A stretch of DNA of 53,640 nucleotides, taken from IMG/VR virus record IMGVR_UViG_3300022751_000002, positions 1 to 53,640 of that record. One strand, written 5' to 3'. The DNA is from a virus. The notes below the pieces were generated by a model. It saw nothing but the letters and a program-made list of their open reading frames with translations. It searched no databases and was not told where the DNA came from. A program made the translations under genes and the position numbers. Positions 14,432 to 25,061 of this stretch are shown here, one piece after another; the stretch's first letter is position 1; each line of letters opens with the position of its first letter.

Positions 14432-14989
14432 ATGAATTATACTATAACAAATCCTAAAGGATTAGATGAACAAGTACAGTATACACAAAAACTTTTGTTC
14501 GACAATCTAAAAACTAAATGGAAAACATCGGGAATTAGTCCTGATACTACATTAGATGTTTTTGGAAGGATCAGAAGAAACCCTGTTAGTGATGATTTTT
14601 ATCCGGAAGCGTATATTGGTGATGGTGAGTACCGAGATTTGTATTTGAATGATGCTGTAAACGCTACGATTTGTTTTATTGAAGAAGATCGGGATCATAC
14701 AACGGACGATTTCAATGAGTTCTATTTTGCTGAGGGAAAATTTGTAGTAATGATGAATCTTAAGAATTGTTATCCAACTATTTTGCATCGTGCAGATTCT
14801 GAAGCTCAATTAGATGTTATTGCTCAGATCAAGAAAAACAAAATGTTTGCTATTGATGGTATTCAAAAAGGATTAGAAAATATATTCAAAGGTTTTAAAA
14901 CTGATAATATTAAAACTGATGATATGCAGCCATTTCATTGTTTTGCCATTACCGGCACAATGAAATATAAAATAAATATTAATTGTTAA
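14432..14989 (+). CDS. Head completion or head-tail joining protein candidate
   Basis: ATG 14432 chosen (MNYTITNPKGLDEQVQYTQ), one base after the preceding stop; an upstream TTG 14396 would overlap it by 35 nt. The 185 residues are mixed alpha/beta without a known motif. Position after the connector and before the tail tube suggests a neck or tail terminator component. Confidence 0.6.
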   Translation: MNYTITNPKGLDEQVQYTQKLLFDNLKTKWKTSGISPDTTLDVFGRIRRNPVSDDFYPEAYIGDGEYRDLYLNDAVNATICFIEEDRDHTTDDFNEFYFAEGKFVVMMNLKNCYPTILHRADSEAQLDVIAQIKKNKMFAIDGIQKGLENIFKGFKTDNIKTDDMQPFHCFAITGTMKYKININC

Positions 14990-15008
14990 TTAAATAAAAA
15001 TAGAACTT

Positions 15009-15887
15009 ATGGCAATATTTGTAAAATGCAAAGGCAAAGATCAAAATAAGCGAAATACAGGTGCGAAAGAGCAATGTATCGAAGGTGTTATGATTCGTAC
15101 TGCGGTTGCCATTCCTGGATTCCAATTTGATAGCCGTGATGATGCGGAAGATTTGGATAAATGGAATGCAGCAGTTGCCGCAAAACAGATTTTCCCTCTT
15201 TACGAAGCTGAGGAAGTTACAACTGCAAACACGGAACCTACATATTTTGAAGGTCGTAGACAACAATATCTTACTTCAAATGGTAAAAAGATCACAACAT
15301 TCACCAGTATTTTAGGTTTATGTTCTCATTTTGCTTTAACGTCATTCGGTGATACTCCTTTACAATTGTTCGAATTCACAGAGGATGGAGCAATTAAAGG
15401 TGTAAATACTACTGATGGAGGCGTAAAAGGTCAATCGGTTAAACTAAATGTTGGACCACGTTTAGATGCAACAGCAGACAGGCCGCCATCCACATTGGTA
15501 ACAATCAATTATTTGGATTCAAGTGAATTCGAACAAAATGGTTGGATTGGCAGACCTGAATGGAGAGATTCAGAATTGTTTGGTATTTTCGATGTTACAC
15601 TTACACAGGTTTCAGCAAGCGCAACCGTTATTAAATTAACAGCAGGCGTTGGTTGTGCGGGTGGTGATGAATTAGTTGAAACTTTTGTATTAGCTAATTT
15701 TGTAGTTAGAAATCTTACGGGCGTTATTCAAACAGTAACTTTTACAGCTCCGGATTCTGAAGGTGTTTATACATTGACAGGTACAGGTTTTGCAGATGGT
15801 TATACTGTTGAATTGCTAGGTGTTGTAACTGTTGGCGGGCTTTCTTATGAAACTCCTGAAACATTAATTCTAGAAGTTACACCATAA
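15009..15887 (+). CDS. Major tail (tube) protein candidate
   Basis: 292 residues, beta-rich, with a C-terminal Ig-like segment (TVTFTAPDSEGVYTLTG to the end). In siphoviruses the tube protein gene lies between neck genes and the chaperone genes before the tape measure, as here, and often carries an Ig-like add-on domain. Stop TAA overlaps the next ATG by one base. Confidence 0.65.
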   Translation: MAIFVKCKGKDQNKRNTGAKEQCIEGVMIRTAVAIPGFQFDSRDDAEDLDKWNAAVAAKQIFPLYEAEEVTTANTEPTYFEGRRQQYLTSNGKKITTFTSILGLCSHFALTSFGDTPLQLFEFTEDGAIKGVNTTDGGVKGQSVKLNVGPRLDATADRPPSTLVTINYLDSSEFEQNGWIGRPEWRDSELFGIFDVTLTQVSASATVIKLTAGVGCAGGDELVETFVLANFVVRNLTGVIQTVTFTAPDSEGVYTLTGTGFADGYTVELLGVVTVGGLSYETPETLILEVTP

Positions 15888-16105
15888 TGCCAAAGTATAA
15901 AGGTATAGAGTTCCCGAATGGATATAAAACTTCATTCGGGCAATTCAAAAAAGACTTTTCTGATAGTCATGTTTTTAAAGATACCCCCGCCGAAAATCTA
16001 GATTCAGAACTAGAAAAAGCTTATGAATTTTTAACCAATCAAAATGGCAAACTTCAATCAACAACTAAAGAAAGCAAGAAGTCTGACACCGACACGATTA
16101 AGTAA
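15887..16105 (+). CDS. Small tail-region protein, 72 aa
   Basis: Coupled by TAATG to the tube gene. MPKYKGIEFPNGYKTSFGQF, then an acidic helix and a Ser/Lys/Thr-rich tail. Its last 62 bases overlap the next gene in another frame. It may be an accessory to the tail tube; family not recognised. Confidence 0.6.
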   Translation: MPKYKGIEFPNGYKTSFGQFKKDFSDSHVFKDTPAENLDSELEKAYEFLTNQNGKLQSTTKESKKSDTDTIK

Positions 16106-16493
16106 TGACTTGTTTAAATTTATCAGGCAGATTGAAAAAGAAATTGTAAAGCTGAATGTTGACCAAATAAACATTGATAGCAAAGATATTTACAATAAGA
16201 ATATCGGTTTTTATTCTTATATGACTGAAGTTATTACTAATGGAAGAAAAAAAAGAGGTGAGCCTTTCGATGGTAAGGAATCCGGTAAATGGTTAGGTAG
16301 TTTTTACGTTGATATTCAAGGAAAAGCTTTCAGATTATTTGCTACAGATCCGAAAACACATCTTATTTTAGATAGTGAACATTGGCTTTCAGATGATTTA
16401 TTTGGACTTACTGACAAAAATCTTAAGGAGTTAATCGCTAGTCGCTTAGCTCCTTTTTTTATTGAAAACCTCAGAAACAACTTAGATATATGA
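16044..16493 (+). CDS. Tail-region protein, 149 aa
   Basis: MANFNQQLKKARSLTPTRLS starts within the previous gene (62-nt overlap, different frame). Globular, with FDGKESGKWLGSFYVDIQGK in the middle. The location suggests tail completion or minor tail function; not recognised. Overlaps the next ATG by 4 nt. Confidence 0.65.
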   Translation: MANFNQQLKKARSLTPTRLSNDLFKFIRQIEKEIVKLNVDQINIDSKDIYNKNIGFYSYMTEVITNGRKKRGEPFDGKESGKWLGSFYVDIQGKAFRLFATDPKTHLILDSEHWLSDDLFGLTDKNLKELIASRLAPFFIENLRNNLDI

Positions 16494-17095
16494 TTTACAA
16501 CAGTCTTGATACTATACCCCATAAAACATTTTTAAAAATTGCCGCAACAGGTGATTTTTCTTTATTAAGTGATACCGAAGAAAGTTTGACCATCTTACAA
16601 ATAATTTGGGAAAAACTATTCCAAGAACATTTAGAACTTGATAGCACACCGGAATCAAAAAGAGAATTCAGAATTACTTTAGATGTTGAATCTTTAGAAA
16701 TGGAACATAAATTTATTGTTGGCGCATGTGATTGTTTGGAATTTGATATTGATGATGAATTAATTGAAATTCTAAGAACAAAACGATATTATATTAGGAC
16801 TGATTGCACAGAAAACTACTATCAGGACATAGAACAGGTAAAACGTTTCGCAAAAGGGCTAAATATCAAGATAAAAACGCTAAAGAATCAATTACCAAAA
16901 GAAGATTCAGAAGAAAACCAACCTTTACAGCATGAAAAATTAACAATTGATGATATAATGTGCGGTTATGCTGATATTATGGGATTCGATTTTGATTACA
17001 ATACGGTTTCTTATATGAAGTTTAGAGCAATTAAACGCCAGGTAAATAAAAAGATGAAACAAATATCAGAACAAAACGCGAAAGCTAAAAAATAA
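16490..17095 (+). CDS. Tail assembly chaperone candidate
   Basis: A 201-residue, acidic, helical protein directly before the tape measure gene, where siphoviruses encode tail assembly chaperones (gpG/gpGT type). The C-terminal part (KLTIDDIMCGYADIMGFDFD, then a Lys-rich end) fits this role. I see no obvious slippery heptamer for a frameshift product, and no overlapping T-type ORF. Confidence 0.55.
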   Translation: MIYNSLDTIPHKTFLKIAATGDFSLLSDTEESLTILQIIWEKLFQEHLELDSTPESKREFRITLDVESLEMEHKFIVGACDCLEFDIDDELIEILRTKRYYIRTDCTENYYQDIEQVKRFAKGLNIKIKTLKNQLPKEDSEENQPLQHEKLTIDDIMCGYADIMGFDFDYNTVSYMKFRAIKRQVNKKMKQISEQNAKAKK

Positions 17096-17100
17096 ATACT

Positions 17101-20100
17101 ATGGCAAATGATGGTGTTATTACGCAAAAAGATATTATAGAAGATAAAGCCCTTACTATCGGTAAACAATATGCTGATAATATGGTTCAGGCGATTGAAG
17201 CAAATAAACAATTTGTTGAATCATTGAAAGCCATTAATAAATTGGCTCAGGAATTCAAAGGAATCAAAGATCAATCAGGATACATTACAGCCAAGCAACA
17301 GCAAGCTTTAGAAACTCAAAAAATGATTGATGCAATTAAGCGACAAGAAGCCGCTGAAATTTCCATGAATAAAATTGAGCAGGAAAGAATTAAAACATCT
17401 AAAGCCGATGCGGATGCTCAAAATAAATTGTCAGTTCAAAAGCAACGAGGCACTAAACTAACACTTGAAGAAAGAATTCAATTAGAAATAGCAAATAAAG
17501 CAGCAAAACAAGCTACTTTGGAAAGATTAGGATTGGTAGGCGCTTATACCAAATTAAACGCAGCAAGAACAGCCGCTAAAAAAACACTTTTAGATTTATT
17601 GGCGGCTGAAAACCAAGATATAAAAGCGATTAAAGAAGCGACTAAAGCTTTTGATGCTTTAGATAAACGAGTTCGTGCCGCTGATCAGGCTGTTGGTGAT
17701 TTTCATAAATCAGTTGGTAATTATCCAAATTTAAAAGGCTTTGCAAAAGGTTTAAAAGATTTGGCAGGGGCTTTTGGTTTGGTTGGCGGGATTACTGCAT
17801 TTGCTGCAATATTAGGTGATGCCTATAAAACTATAAAAGCTTTTGAACAATCATTAGCTGATTTAAGTTCAATTACAGGCGCAACGGGTAAAGACTTATC
17901 ATTTCTTAAAAACTCAGCTATTGATTTAGGTCAAAAGGTTCAAGGAGGCGCACAGGCTGTTGTTGAGGCTTATAAATTAATTGCAGGTGCTAAACCTGAA
18001 TTACTTGATAATGTTAAAGCATTGAACCAAGTGACAGAAGCCGCAATTACTTTATCTCAGGCTGCAGGTTTAGAACTTCCGGAAGCGGCAACTGCTTTAA
18101 CTGATGCAATGAATCAATTTGGCGCGGCGGCTGATGAAGCGCAAATTTTCATTGATGCTTTGGCTAATGGTGCAAAATATGGATCTGCTGAAATTCCTCA
18201 ATTAACTGAATCTTTATTAAAATTTGGGGCTGTTGCGCGTAGTTCTAATGTTAGCATACAGGAAAGCGTTGCATTAGTTGAATTATTGGCTGAGAATGGA
18301 TTAAAAGGAGCGGAAGCAGGTACAGCATTGAGAAATGTGTTATTGAAGATTTCAGCGCCTAATGCATTGCCGAAAATGGCACGTGCTGAATTTGAAAGAT
18401 TAGGTATTTCTTTAGAAGAATTAGGTAATAACGCTATTCCTATTCAAAGAAAATTAGAATTACTAAAACCATTATTAAAAGATAACGCATCGATTGTAAA
18501 AGTTTTTGGTCTTGAAAATGCAACGGCTGCAATCAACGTTCTTTCTCATACCGATAGATTGAAAGAGTTGACAGGTCAAATGAATGAACTTGGTACTGCT
18601 GAAAAACAAGCTGAAACTCGTATGAATACGTTAACAGGTAAAACGGAATTACTTAAAAGTACTTATGATAGTTTCATTTTATCAATCGGAAATGGTTCAG
18701 GTGTGGTTTCTGAGTTCTTTAAATTCTTTATCGATGGTGCAAGCGGTGCTTTAAAAGAATTAATCAGGTTAAATACTTCATGGGATGATTTGTTTGGTAA
18801 AGCAAAACTAGAAGGTGCTGCGGAAGGCGCTAAAGCATTTTCACAAAGATTGCAATTCCAAATGTCAGGAGGCTCAAAAGATGAGGCAGGGCAATTAGAT
18901 GCAATTAGAAAAGCAGCTTTCAATCAAAGAAAAGTATTGTATGAGGAATTTTTGAAAAATCAAAAGCAATTAAAAGATTTTAATCCTTGGGCGATTAATT
19001 TATCCGGCGTTAGCGGAAAGGATCTTAAAAAACGTAAAGAAGAACTTTTAAAAGCTATTGCATTAGAAGAAGAGGTCATGAATCAGGCTGAAGCCAAAAA
19101 ACTATCTTTAAATAAAAAGAAAGGTCCCGTTGCAACAGCAGAAACTCCAATTGTGGGATTATCAGACAAAGAACTTAAAGATGCTTTAAAACGCCAAAAA
19201 GAATTAAACGATACTTTGTTTGAATTGGAACACCAAAGGCTAGAAAGAATCGCCCAATTAAACGGTGAAATTGTTTCTGATGATAAATTAAAAGATGATA
19301 TCCGAATAGGTGCTGCTAAAAATGTAAACAAAGCCGAATTAGATTTAATCGATCTTGTTAAAAAGCATAAACTTGATGCTGATAAATTCGTTTTAGATGA
19401 AGATAAAATGAATGCCAATCAAAAGTTATTCATAGAGCGTGAAGCAGCCAACAAAATCGTTGATATAAATAAAAAAATGCAAAAAGACATTGATCAAATT
19501 CGTTTGTTCGATGAAGCATCATATACTAAATCAATGGAAAAGCGTATTTCTCGTATCAATGAGAATATGAATAAGGAGTTAGAACTTGAAAACATTCGTT
19601 TTAAGGAATTAGGCGATTTAGAATCATTGAAATTTAGTGAACGCGAAAAGCTTACGCAAGATCATGAAAACAGGATTTTTGAGATTAAAAAGAAAGCTGC
19701 GTTGGCTTCTTTGCGTGCCCAGGCTGATACTTTACAAAATGAATTAGATGCTTCAGATGCATTACCTGATAAAGAGCGTTTGACTGCTGAAAAACGTCAG
19801 GAAATAGCCGAAAAACTAAGTAAAGCTAAATCAGATATTGCAGAAAAAGAGTTAGAAAAAAATGATAAGAAGAATAAAAAAATATTAGATGCTGAATTAA
19901 AATTAGCTGAAGATATTAGAGAAATTTCAAATGATTTAGCTAATGCATTGGGAAGTTTAGCAGATGCAATTTCAGAACGTAAACTCCAAAATATTGAAGC
20001 TGAAATCGATAAAAACAATGAGTTTTATGATAAACAAATTGAATTAGCCGGCGAAGATGAAAAGCAAAAAGATCTTTTAGAAAAAGAGCGAGAAAAAAAG

Positions 20101-20721
20101 AATGAAATTCTTGAAAAGAAAAAGCGTAAAGAACAGGAAAAACAAGCTAAGTTTAATAAAGCTTTGGCAATCGCTCAGGCTGCGATTAATTTAGGTGTTG
20201 CCGTTACTGCTGCGTTAACAGTTGCGCCACCTGCATCATTTGCTTTTGCTGCCATTACTGCTGCCATTGCTGCGGTTCAATTGGCCGCTGTTATCGCTAC
20301 ACCAATCCCTAAATATAAAATTGGTCGTAAAGGTGGTAAAAAAGAAAAAGCGATTATTAATGATGGAGTTACGGGATCAGGAAATTATGTTCCGGAAGTT
20401 GTAGAATCAAAAGATGGAACCGCTAAAATTTACGAGGGAAAAAATCGTTTAGTTCAATTAATGGAAGGTGATACGGTTCATAAATCTGTTGAGGATTACA
20501 CGGATAAAGAGCGTAAAAAACTATTAAATGGAGTTCAGGAGGAAGGAAAAAAACTAAATGAATTTCAGCGATTAGTTATTGTAAAAGATAAAAGAGATCC
20601 TGAATTAATAAATAAAATTGATAAACTGATAGAAGTAACCCGAAGAAACAAACCTTCAAAATCAGAGCAAAAAAACGTAGATTTGTCTCATGCTTTTTGG
20701 AAACTTAAAAACCAATTGTAA
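17101..20721 (+). CDS. Tail tape measure protein
   Basis: 1206 residues, the largest gene. The N-half is coiled coil, followed by the TP901-type core (about residues 225-480: AITLSQAAGLELPEAATALT, GLKGAEAGTALRNVLLKI), then long charged coiled coils to about 1020, and a hydrophobic C-terminal region (LGVAVTAALTVAPPASFAFA around 1030-1050). It sets tail length and is ejected with DNA; by the usual ruler relation 1206 residues implies a long tail. A short basic tail follows the hydrophobic part. Confidence 0.93.
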   Translation: MANDGVITQKDIIEDKALTIGKQYADNMVQAIEANKQFVESLKAINKLAQEFKGIKDQSGYITAKQQQALETQKMIDAIKRQEAAEISMNKIEQERIKTSKADADAQNKLSVQKQRGTKLTLEERIQLEIANKAAKQATLERLGLVGAYTKLNAARTAAKKTLLDLLAAENQDIKAIKEATKAFDALDKRVRAADQAVGDFHKSVGNYPNLKGFAKGLKDLAGAFGLVGGITAFAAILGDAYKTIKAFEQSLADLSSITGATGKDLSFLKNSAIDLGQKVQGGAQAVVEAYKLIAGAKPELLDNVKALNQVTEAAITLSQAAGLELPEAATALTDAMNQFGAAADEAQIFIDALANGAKYGSAEIPQLTESLLKFGAVARSSNVSIQESVALVELLAENGLKGAEAGTALRNVLLKISAPNALPKMARAEFERLGISLEELGNNAIPIQRKLELLKPLLKDNASIVKVFGLENATAAINVLSHTDRLKELTGQMNELGTAEKQAETRMNTLTGKTELLKSTYDSFILSIGNGSGVVSEFFKFFIDGASGALKELIRLNTSWDDLFGKAKLEGAAEGAKAFSQRLQFQMSGGSKDEAGQLDAIRKAAFNQRKVLYEEFLKNQKQLKDFNPWAINLSGVSGKDLKKRKEELLKAIALEEEVMNQAEAKKLSLNKKKGPVATAETPIVGLSDKELKDALKRQKELNDTLFELEHQRLERIAQLNGEIVSDDKLKDDIRIGAAKNVNKAELDLIDLVKKHKLDADKFVLDEDKMNANQKLFIEREAANKIVDINKKMQKDIDQIRLFDEASYTKSMEKRISRINENMNKELELENIRFKELGDLESLKFSEREKLTQDHENRIFEIKKKAALASLRAQADTLQNELDASDALPDKERLTAEKRQEIAEKLSKAKSDIAEKELEKNDKKNKKILDAELKLAEDIREISNDLANALGSLADAISERKLQNIEAEIDKNNEFYDKQIELAGEDEKQKDLLEKEREKKNEILEKKKRKEQEKQAKFNKALAIAQAAINLGVAVTAALTVAPPASFAFAAITAAIAAVQLAAVIATPIPKYKIGRKGGKKEKAIINDGVTGSGNYVPEVVESKDGTAKIYEGKNRLVQLMEGDTVHKSVEDYTDKERKKLLNGVQEEGKKLNEFQRLVIVKDKRDPELINKIDKLIEVTRRNKPSKSEQKNVDLSHAFWKLKNQL

Positions 20722-20723
20722 AA

Positions 20724-22955
20724 ATGGGAAATGTAAATCAAGGATATTTTGATAGAATAAGGTATATACTTAGAAACATTCATTTTGATGATGAAACTAT
20801 TACGGAGCCTGAAGGATGGAAAAGCGACGAAGTTGAATTAGAAAGAAGTAAAACGTACCACGGTATTTTTCAGCAATTTTCCAACTCTTTAAAATTTGTT
20901 GATGATGGCGCTTCATACATAAATACTGTTCGCCAATTATACGGAATCAACGAACGTATAAAGTTGATTCGTGAAGAAAGAAATCCTAAAACTGATGTGT
21001 GGGAACAAACGTATTTCGGATTTTTAGATTTGTCTACATGGGAAAGCCAAGAAGGTAAAATTTCGGTAAAATTCAATTCGGGAGGAATGGAACAAGCTAT
21101 TAAAGCGCGTGATTCCGACAAAGTAGAAATAGATAGGATAACTACATTTGATGGTTATCCTATTGATGCTTTGCAACCTATCACTATTGAGGTTGATGGA
21201 CGTGAAATATTTTTGAAATCTGAATATAAAGTAAAACCTGAAGAAAATAGAGTTGAATTAAATAATAGTACAACAGCAGGAAACACTAGAGGTTCAACAG
21301 TTGGCGTACCTTTAAATTTGTTCAGTAAATCTCATGAAAACGCACAATCGGTTTTACCTGGCGGCAATGTTGGCGATAATAGTTGGGACAGAATGGCACC
21401 GGGCGAAGTAAGTAATATGTTTTTCGCAGTTTCAGATCGTAAAAGAACTTTGCATATTAAATTCAGTATTAAATTTACACCCGCTTTTTTAGACTTCAAT
21501 GACGTTACTAATTTTAGATTTTGGTTAAGATTCGCACATTATAAAGACAGTAATGATTTTAATGTTAGAGAAAATAAAATGCTTTTTTCTAGTGATAGTT
21601 ATTCTTATTTGGACAATAAAACATTTTCAATTTCATTTGATCAGGTTATTAATGTCGAAGCAGGTGATTCTTTAGCACTGGTTTTTGATCAGAATTATGA
21701 TGGTCGGGATGGTCATGCATCAAGATTAAATATTTTAGTGCGTGATATTGTGTGCAACGATTTTACAATTGAAGAAGATTCTTTTGTTGAAAAAAGCACT
21801 ACCAAAGGTATTTTAATTTACGAATTATGCGATAGACTACTTACTATCTGCACTAATCAAAAGAATTCGCTTAGAAGTAATCTTTTAGGACGTACTGATT
21901 TGGGTTATAATATTGATGGAAAATGGTCGCTAATGGGTTTTAATCACGGTTTTTGGATTCGTGGTTTTGATAAAAATTCGCCAACTGATGAAGCTGCTAA
22001 AGTTGAAAATCTTTTTAAACCATTGTCAACATCATTCAAAGAAAATTACGAATCATTAAATGCTGTTTTAGCTGTTGGCATCGGAATAGAGAAGGAAGGG
22101 AATAAAGATGTGCTGAGAATTGAGGAACAATCATTTTTCTATAATAGAAATGTTACTGTAAGACTTCCAAATCAAGTTAAAAAAGTAAAACGAAACGAAG
22201 CCCCGGATAGCTATTTTTCATCTTTAGAATTCGGATATGATAAAGGCGGTGACTATGATGAAGCCATGGGACTTGACGAACCAAATGCAAAATCTAATTT
22301 TACAACCGTTATAAATGGGTTAAAAAATACTTTCAGTAAAGTATCAAAGTTTCGTGCTGATAGTTATGGTTTTGAGTTCGCAAGAAGAAAGCCGGTAACG
22401 CTTAATAATACTGAAGATACAAACTATGACAATGATATTTGGTTCAATGATTTAAAAAGAGGTCCGAATAATGTATTTTTGCAACGTAAATGGTACGATG
22501 ATTTTGCTAAATTGCCAACAGGAATTTTTAGCCCGGGAACCGCATTTAATTTAAGGCTTTCGCCTTTTAATATTTTGTTGCGTCATGGATGGTTTTTTGG
22601 TGCGGGATTCGATAAGTATCAAGATGAATTTGTTAGATACGCAAGTTCTACCGCTAATTCAAAATTAACTACTCAGCTGATTGGAAAGCCGGAATATTCA
22701 GAAAATGGAGTAGTTCAAAATGCTGAATTAGAAAAGGCAAGATTTGTTTGTGAAGAAATAGAGTTTGAACATATTTGTGATTATGATGTAATGAATCAAA
22801 TTAACGGTACAAGTATGATTAATGGTGCTCCGGTTAAAAATGTTTATGGATTGATTGAGTTTGTAAATGAATTCAATCAGGTGGAAAGAGGTTTTTTACT
22901 TAATTTAAAACCAAATAATGAGGGAAAATTTAAGTTGCTAAAAGTAAATATATAA
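20724..22955 (+). CDS. Tail tip / distal tail protein candidate
   Basis: A 743-residue protein two bases after the tape measure stop. Beta-rich, without recognised enzyme motifs; contains SGGMEQAIKARDSDKVEID and a long C-terminal domain rich in Phe and Asn. Order suggests a distal tail or baseplate hub protein. Function inferred from position only. Confidence 0.65.
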   Translation: MGNVNQGYFDRIRYILRNIHFDDETITEPEGWKSDEVELERSKTYHGIFQQFSNSLKFVDDGASYINTVRQLYGINERIKLIREERNPKTDVWEQTYFGFLDLSTWESQEGKISVKFNSGGMEQAIKARDSDKVEIDRITTFDGYPIDALQPITIEVDGREIFLKSEYKVKPEENRVELNNSTTAGNTRGSTVGVPLNLFSKSHENAQSVLPGGNVGDNSWDRMAPGEVSNMFFAVSDRKRTLHIKFSIKFTPAFLDFNDVTNFRFWLRFAHYKDSNDFNVRENKMLFSSDSYSYLDNKTFSISFDQVINVEAGDSLALVFDQNYDGRDGHASRLNILVRDIVCNDFTIEEDSFVEKSTTKGILIYELCDRLLTICTNQKNSLRSNLLGRTDLGYNIDGKWSLMGFNHGFWIRGFDKNSPTDEAAKVENLFKPLSTSFKENYESLNAVLAVGIGIEKEGNKDVLRIEEQSFFYNRNVTVRLPNQVKKVKRNEAPDSYFSSLEFGYDKGGDYDEAMGLDEPNAKSNFTTVINGLKNTFSKVSKFRADSYGFEFARRKPVTLNNTEDTNYDNDIWFNDLKRGPNNVFLQRKWYDDFAKLPTGIFSPGTAFNLRLSPFNILLRHGWFFGAGFDKYQDEFVRYASSTANSKLTTQLIGKPEYSENGVVQNAELEKARFVCEEIEFEHICDYDVMNQINGTSMINGAPVKNVYGLIEFVNEFNQVERGFLLNLKPNNEGKFKLLKVNI

Positions 22956-22958
22956 GAT

Positions 22959-24989
22959 ATGGCATATTCTAAAATAACAATACAGTTTAATTCTGTTCCG
23001 CTTTTCAATCAATCAGTTTATTTTGATCAGGAAACGGCCGGGGCTCCTAATTTTATGCGAGAAACTTTTTTAACTTCTCGTTTAGGACCTAATCAGGCAG
23101 AATTACCAAAAGATATATCTGATGAAACATCGATAGAACCCGTTTATGCAGGTTTTGCTTCTGATTTATACAGAACTGCATTCAATTTGGATTACAATTC
23201 AGCTAATTTATTTACAGTTGAATCGATAAGAGGTGCTGTTAATTCCGGAATAGGAACGGTTATTATAACGGCTAATTTTCCTAATGCCGTTTTTTCCAAT
23301 GCTTCAGCAGATGGTGACGTAACTTTTACAATTGAAAACGAACCTTCCGTTCCTGTAATATCAATTACAAGTACTTCTTTATCAGAAGCAACTACAAACA
23401 AATGCCAAAACGTAAAAGTAAATGCTACAACAAGTATATTAGCGACTAAAATATTGAGCCCAATTGTAGTAAATCCAAATTCAGCAAACCCTTTTTCTTT
23501 TGATTGGTTGCGTGGACAAACATTTAATTTACTTGTAGAGGATTCAAACGGGTTTCAGGCAAGTCAATCCGTTACAACGCCAAGTGTTTTAACACCTGAT
23601 AATTTCGCTATAACTGCAAATAATAGTCCTAACGGAGGTACGGCAATTATAACGCCTATCGGATTGACCGGATTAGAATTAGAGTATAGTTTGGATGGCA
23701 TTACATGGCAGGAAGAAAATGTTTTCCCGGGTTTATCAGTTGGAAGTTTCACCGCTTACATGCGTGATAATTTTGGATGCTCAGTTACGAAATATTTTGT
23801 TATAAGTGAATTCAATGTTACAGAACCATATTTTTACATTTCAAAGTCAAACTCTATTCGTTTTGCATTACGCCAAACTTGGAACGATATCACTATTTTC
23901 AAAACAGATGAAAATACTTTGAGTTGTGAAAGCGATGTTGTTTTACCATATCAGGAAATTCAGGATTTTAAAACTGAAGATATTATTACAACACAATTTA
24001 AATCGAACTACGAAACCAATGTTGTAAAAACAATTGATAGCAACGGAGTAGAATTAAATGTACCTATCTACAAAAAAAGCAATAACATTGGCATAAAAGA
24101 CAAACGTCAAGCGATAAAATATAACTTAGGAAATTCTAAGACAGGAATTTATTTTGGTGCAGGTAATACATATGATTTTGATACGAATGTTGTAAATGGT
24201 AGCTACGTTTTGAATGGCGGGCTTCCGGAATGGGGTCGAATTGGAAATTATATCCAAATTGATGCAGCATGGTTTGAAATCGAACAAATTATTTATGATG
24301 ATTCCAAAACCGCCGATGTGTTAGTTATCTCAAATATTTATACAGGAATCGATGCTTCTATAATTGTGGGATCTATTTATAATCGTGAAAACTATGAGGT
24401 TTACGAATTCATTAATAACATGATTGATTTTGAAAACAATCTATTTAGAGTTCAAATCAATGCAGAAAATGAACTATTCCCTGATATTGAATATCTGAGC
24501 GAAGAAATAAATGTTTCAGATAATGTTGAAGATCTTTTAGAATTGAAATACAAAAACAATTCAAATACCGATATCGTTTATTCAACAGGAATAGAACATT
24601 TAATTAGAGTACCGTTCAATAAAATTAATGGTAAATACGATGAAGAATCAGAAACTTATAAAACTGATACAACATCAAAATTATTGAGCGCTGATTTATA
24701 TGAAGTAGACGAATTCGTTTTCGAGCCTAACACGAAAGAAATTTGGAGAAAGATAAATATAGCTCTTACACATGAAATTGTCGTTATTAATGGTGTTTCT
24801 TATGTAAAAAACGCAGGTTTCAATACTGATGGACCTTTGGCAGAAACAAATTTATATGTTTTAAGCGCTACGATGGTTAAAACAGGCAATGTTTATAATA
24901 GTAAATCTAATGCGCCTTTTGAATATACTGAAACTCCAATTGATATGCCGGCATTGATTAAAACAGATTCAGGATTTTTGGAAATTTAG
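22959..24989 (+). CDS. Tail-tip protein with SprB-like repeat
   Basis: 676 residues. Residues about 230-280 contain LEYSLDGITWQEENVFPGL then SVGSFTAYMRDNFGC, which has the pattern of the SprB repeat (Y-S-x-D-G, then G-x-Y/F-T, then D-x-x-G-C) known from Flavobacterium gliding adhesins. Flanking parts are beta-rich. I infer a baseplate protein with an adhesin-type module that may contact the host surface. Last plus-strand gene before a convergent terminator. Confidence 0.65.
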   Translation: MAYSKITIQFNSVPLFNQSVYFDQETAGAPNFMRETFLTSRLGPNQAELPKDISDETSIEPVYAGFASDLYRTAFNLDYNSANLFTVESIRGAVNSGIGTVIITANFPNAVFSNASADGDVTFTIENEPSVPVISITSTSLSEATTNKCQNVKVNATTSILATKILSPIVVNPNSANPFSFDWLRGQTFNLLVEDSNGFQASQSVTTPSVLTPDNFAITANNSPNGGTAIITPIGLTGLELEYSLDGITWQEENVFPGLSVGSFTAYMRDNFGCSVTKYFVISEFNVTEPYFYISKSNSIRFALRQTWNDITIFKTDENTLSCESDVVLPYQEIQDFKTEDIITTQFKSNYETNVVKTIDSNGVELNVPIYKKSNNIGIKDKRQAIKYNLGNSKTGIYFGAGNTYDFDTNVVNGSYVLNGGLPEWGRIGNYIQIDAAWFEIEQIIYDDSKTADVLVISNIYTGIDASIIVGSIYNRENYEVYEFINNMIDFENNLFRVQINAENELFPDIEYLSEEINVSDNVEDLLELKYKNNSNTDIVYSTGIEHLIRVPFNKINGKYDEESETYKTDTTSKLLSADLYEVDEFVFEPNTKEIWRKINIALTHEIVVINGVSYVKNAGFNTDGPLAETNLYVLSATMVKTGNVYNSKSNAPFEYTETPIDMPALIKTDSGFLEI

Positions 24990-24991
24990 TT

Positions 24992-25061
24992 TATATTTGC
25001 ACTAGCGTCAACTATCAATTTATAGAAAAAACCCGAACCATTAATTTGATTCGGGTTTTTT
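24992..25061 (+). ncRNA. Possible short RNA with its own -7 box
   Basis: TATATTTG at 24992-24999 starts 2 nt after the tail gene stop, and the terminator begins at 25026, so a transcript of about 60 nt would result. No ORF and no palindrome at the 44-nt spacing. The box may be fortuitous. Confidence 0.3.
25026..25061. terminator. Bidirectional terminator between convergent units
   Basis: AAAAAACCCGAA (25026-25037) and TTCGGGTTTTTT (25050-25061) form a perfect 12-bp stem with A-runs and T-runs on both sides, so it works in either direction. The minus-strand gene ends inside it: its last codons are read from the stem. Confidence 0.92.

Noticed and set aside
16490-17101. Programmed frameshift in a tail chaperone gene
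   Set aside because: No convincing XXXYYYZ heptamer with an overlapping downstream ORF was found before the tape measure gene.
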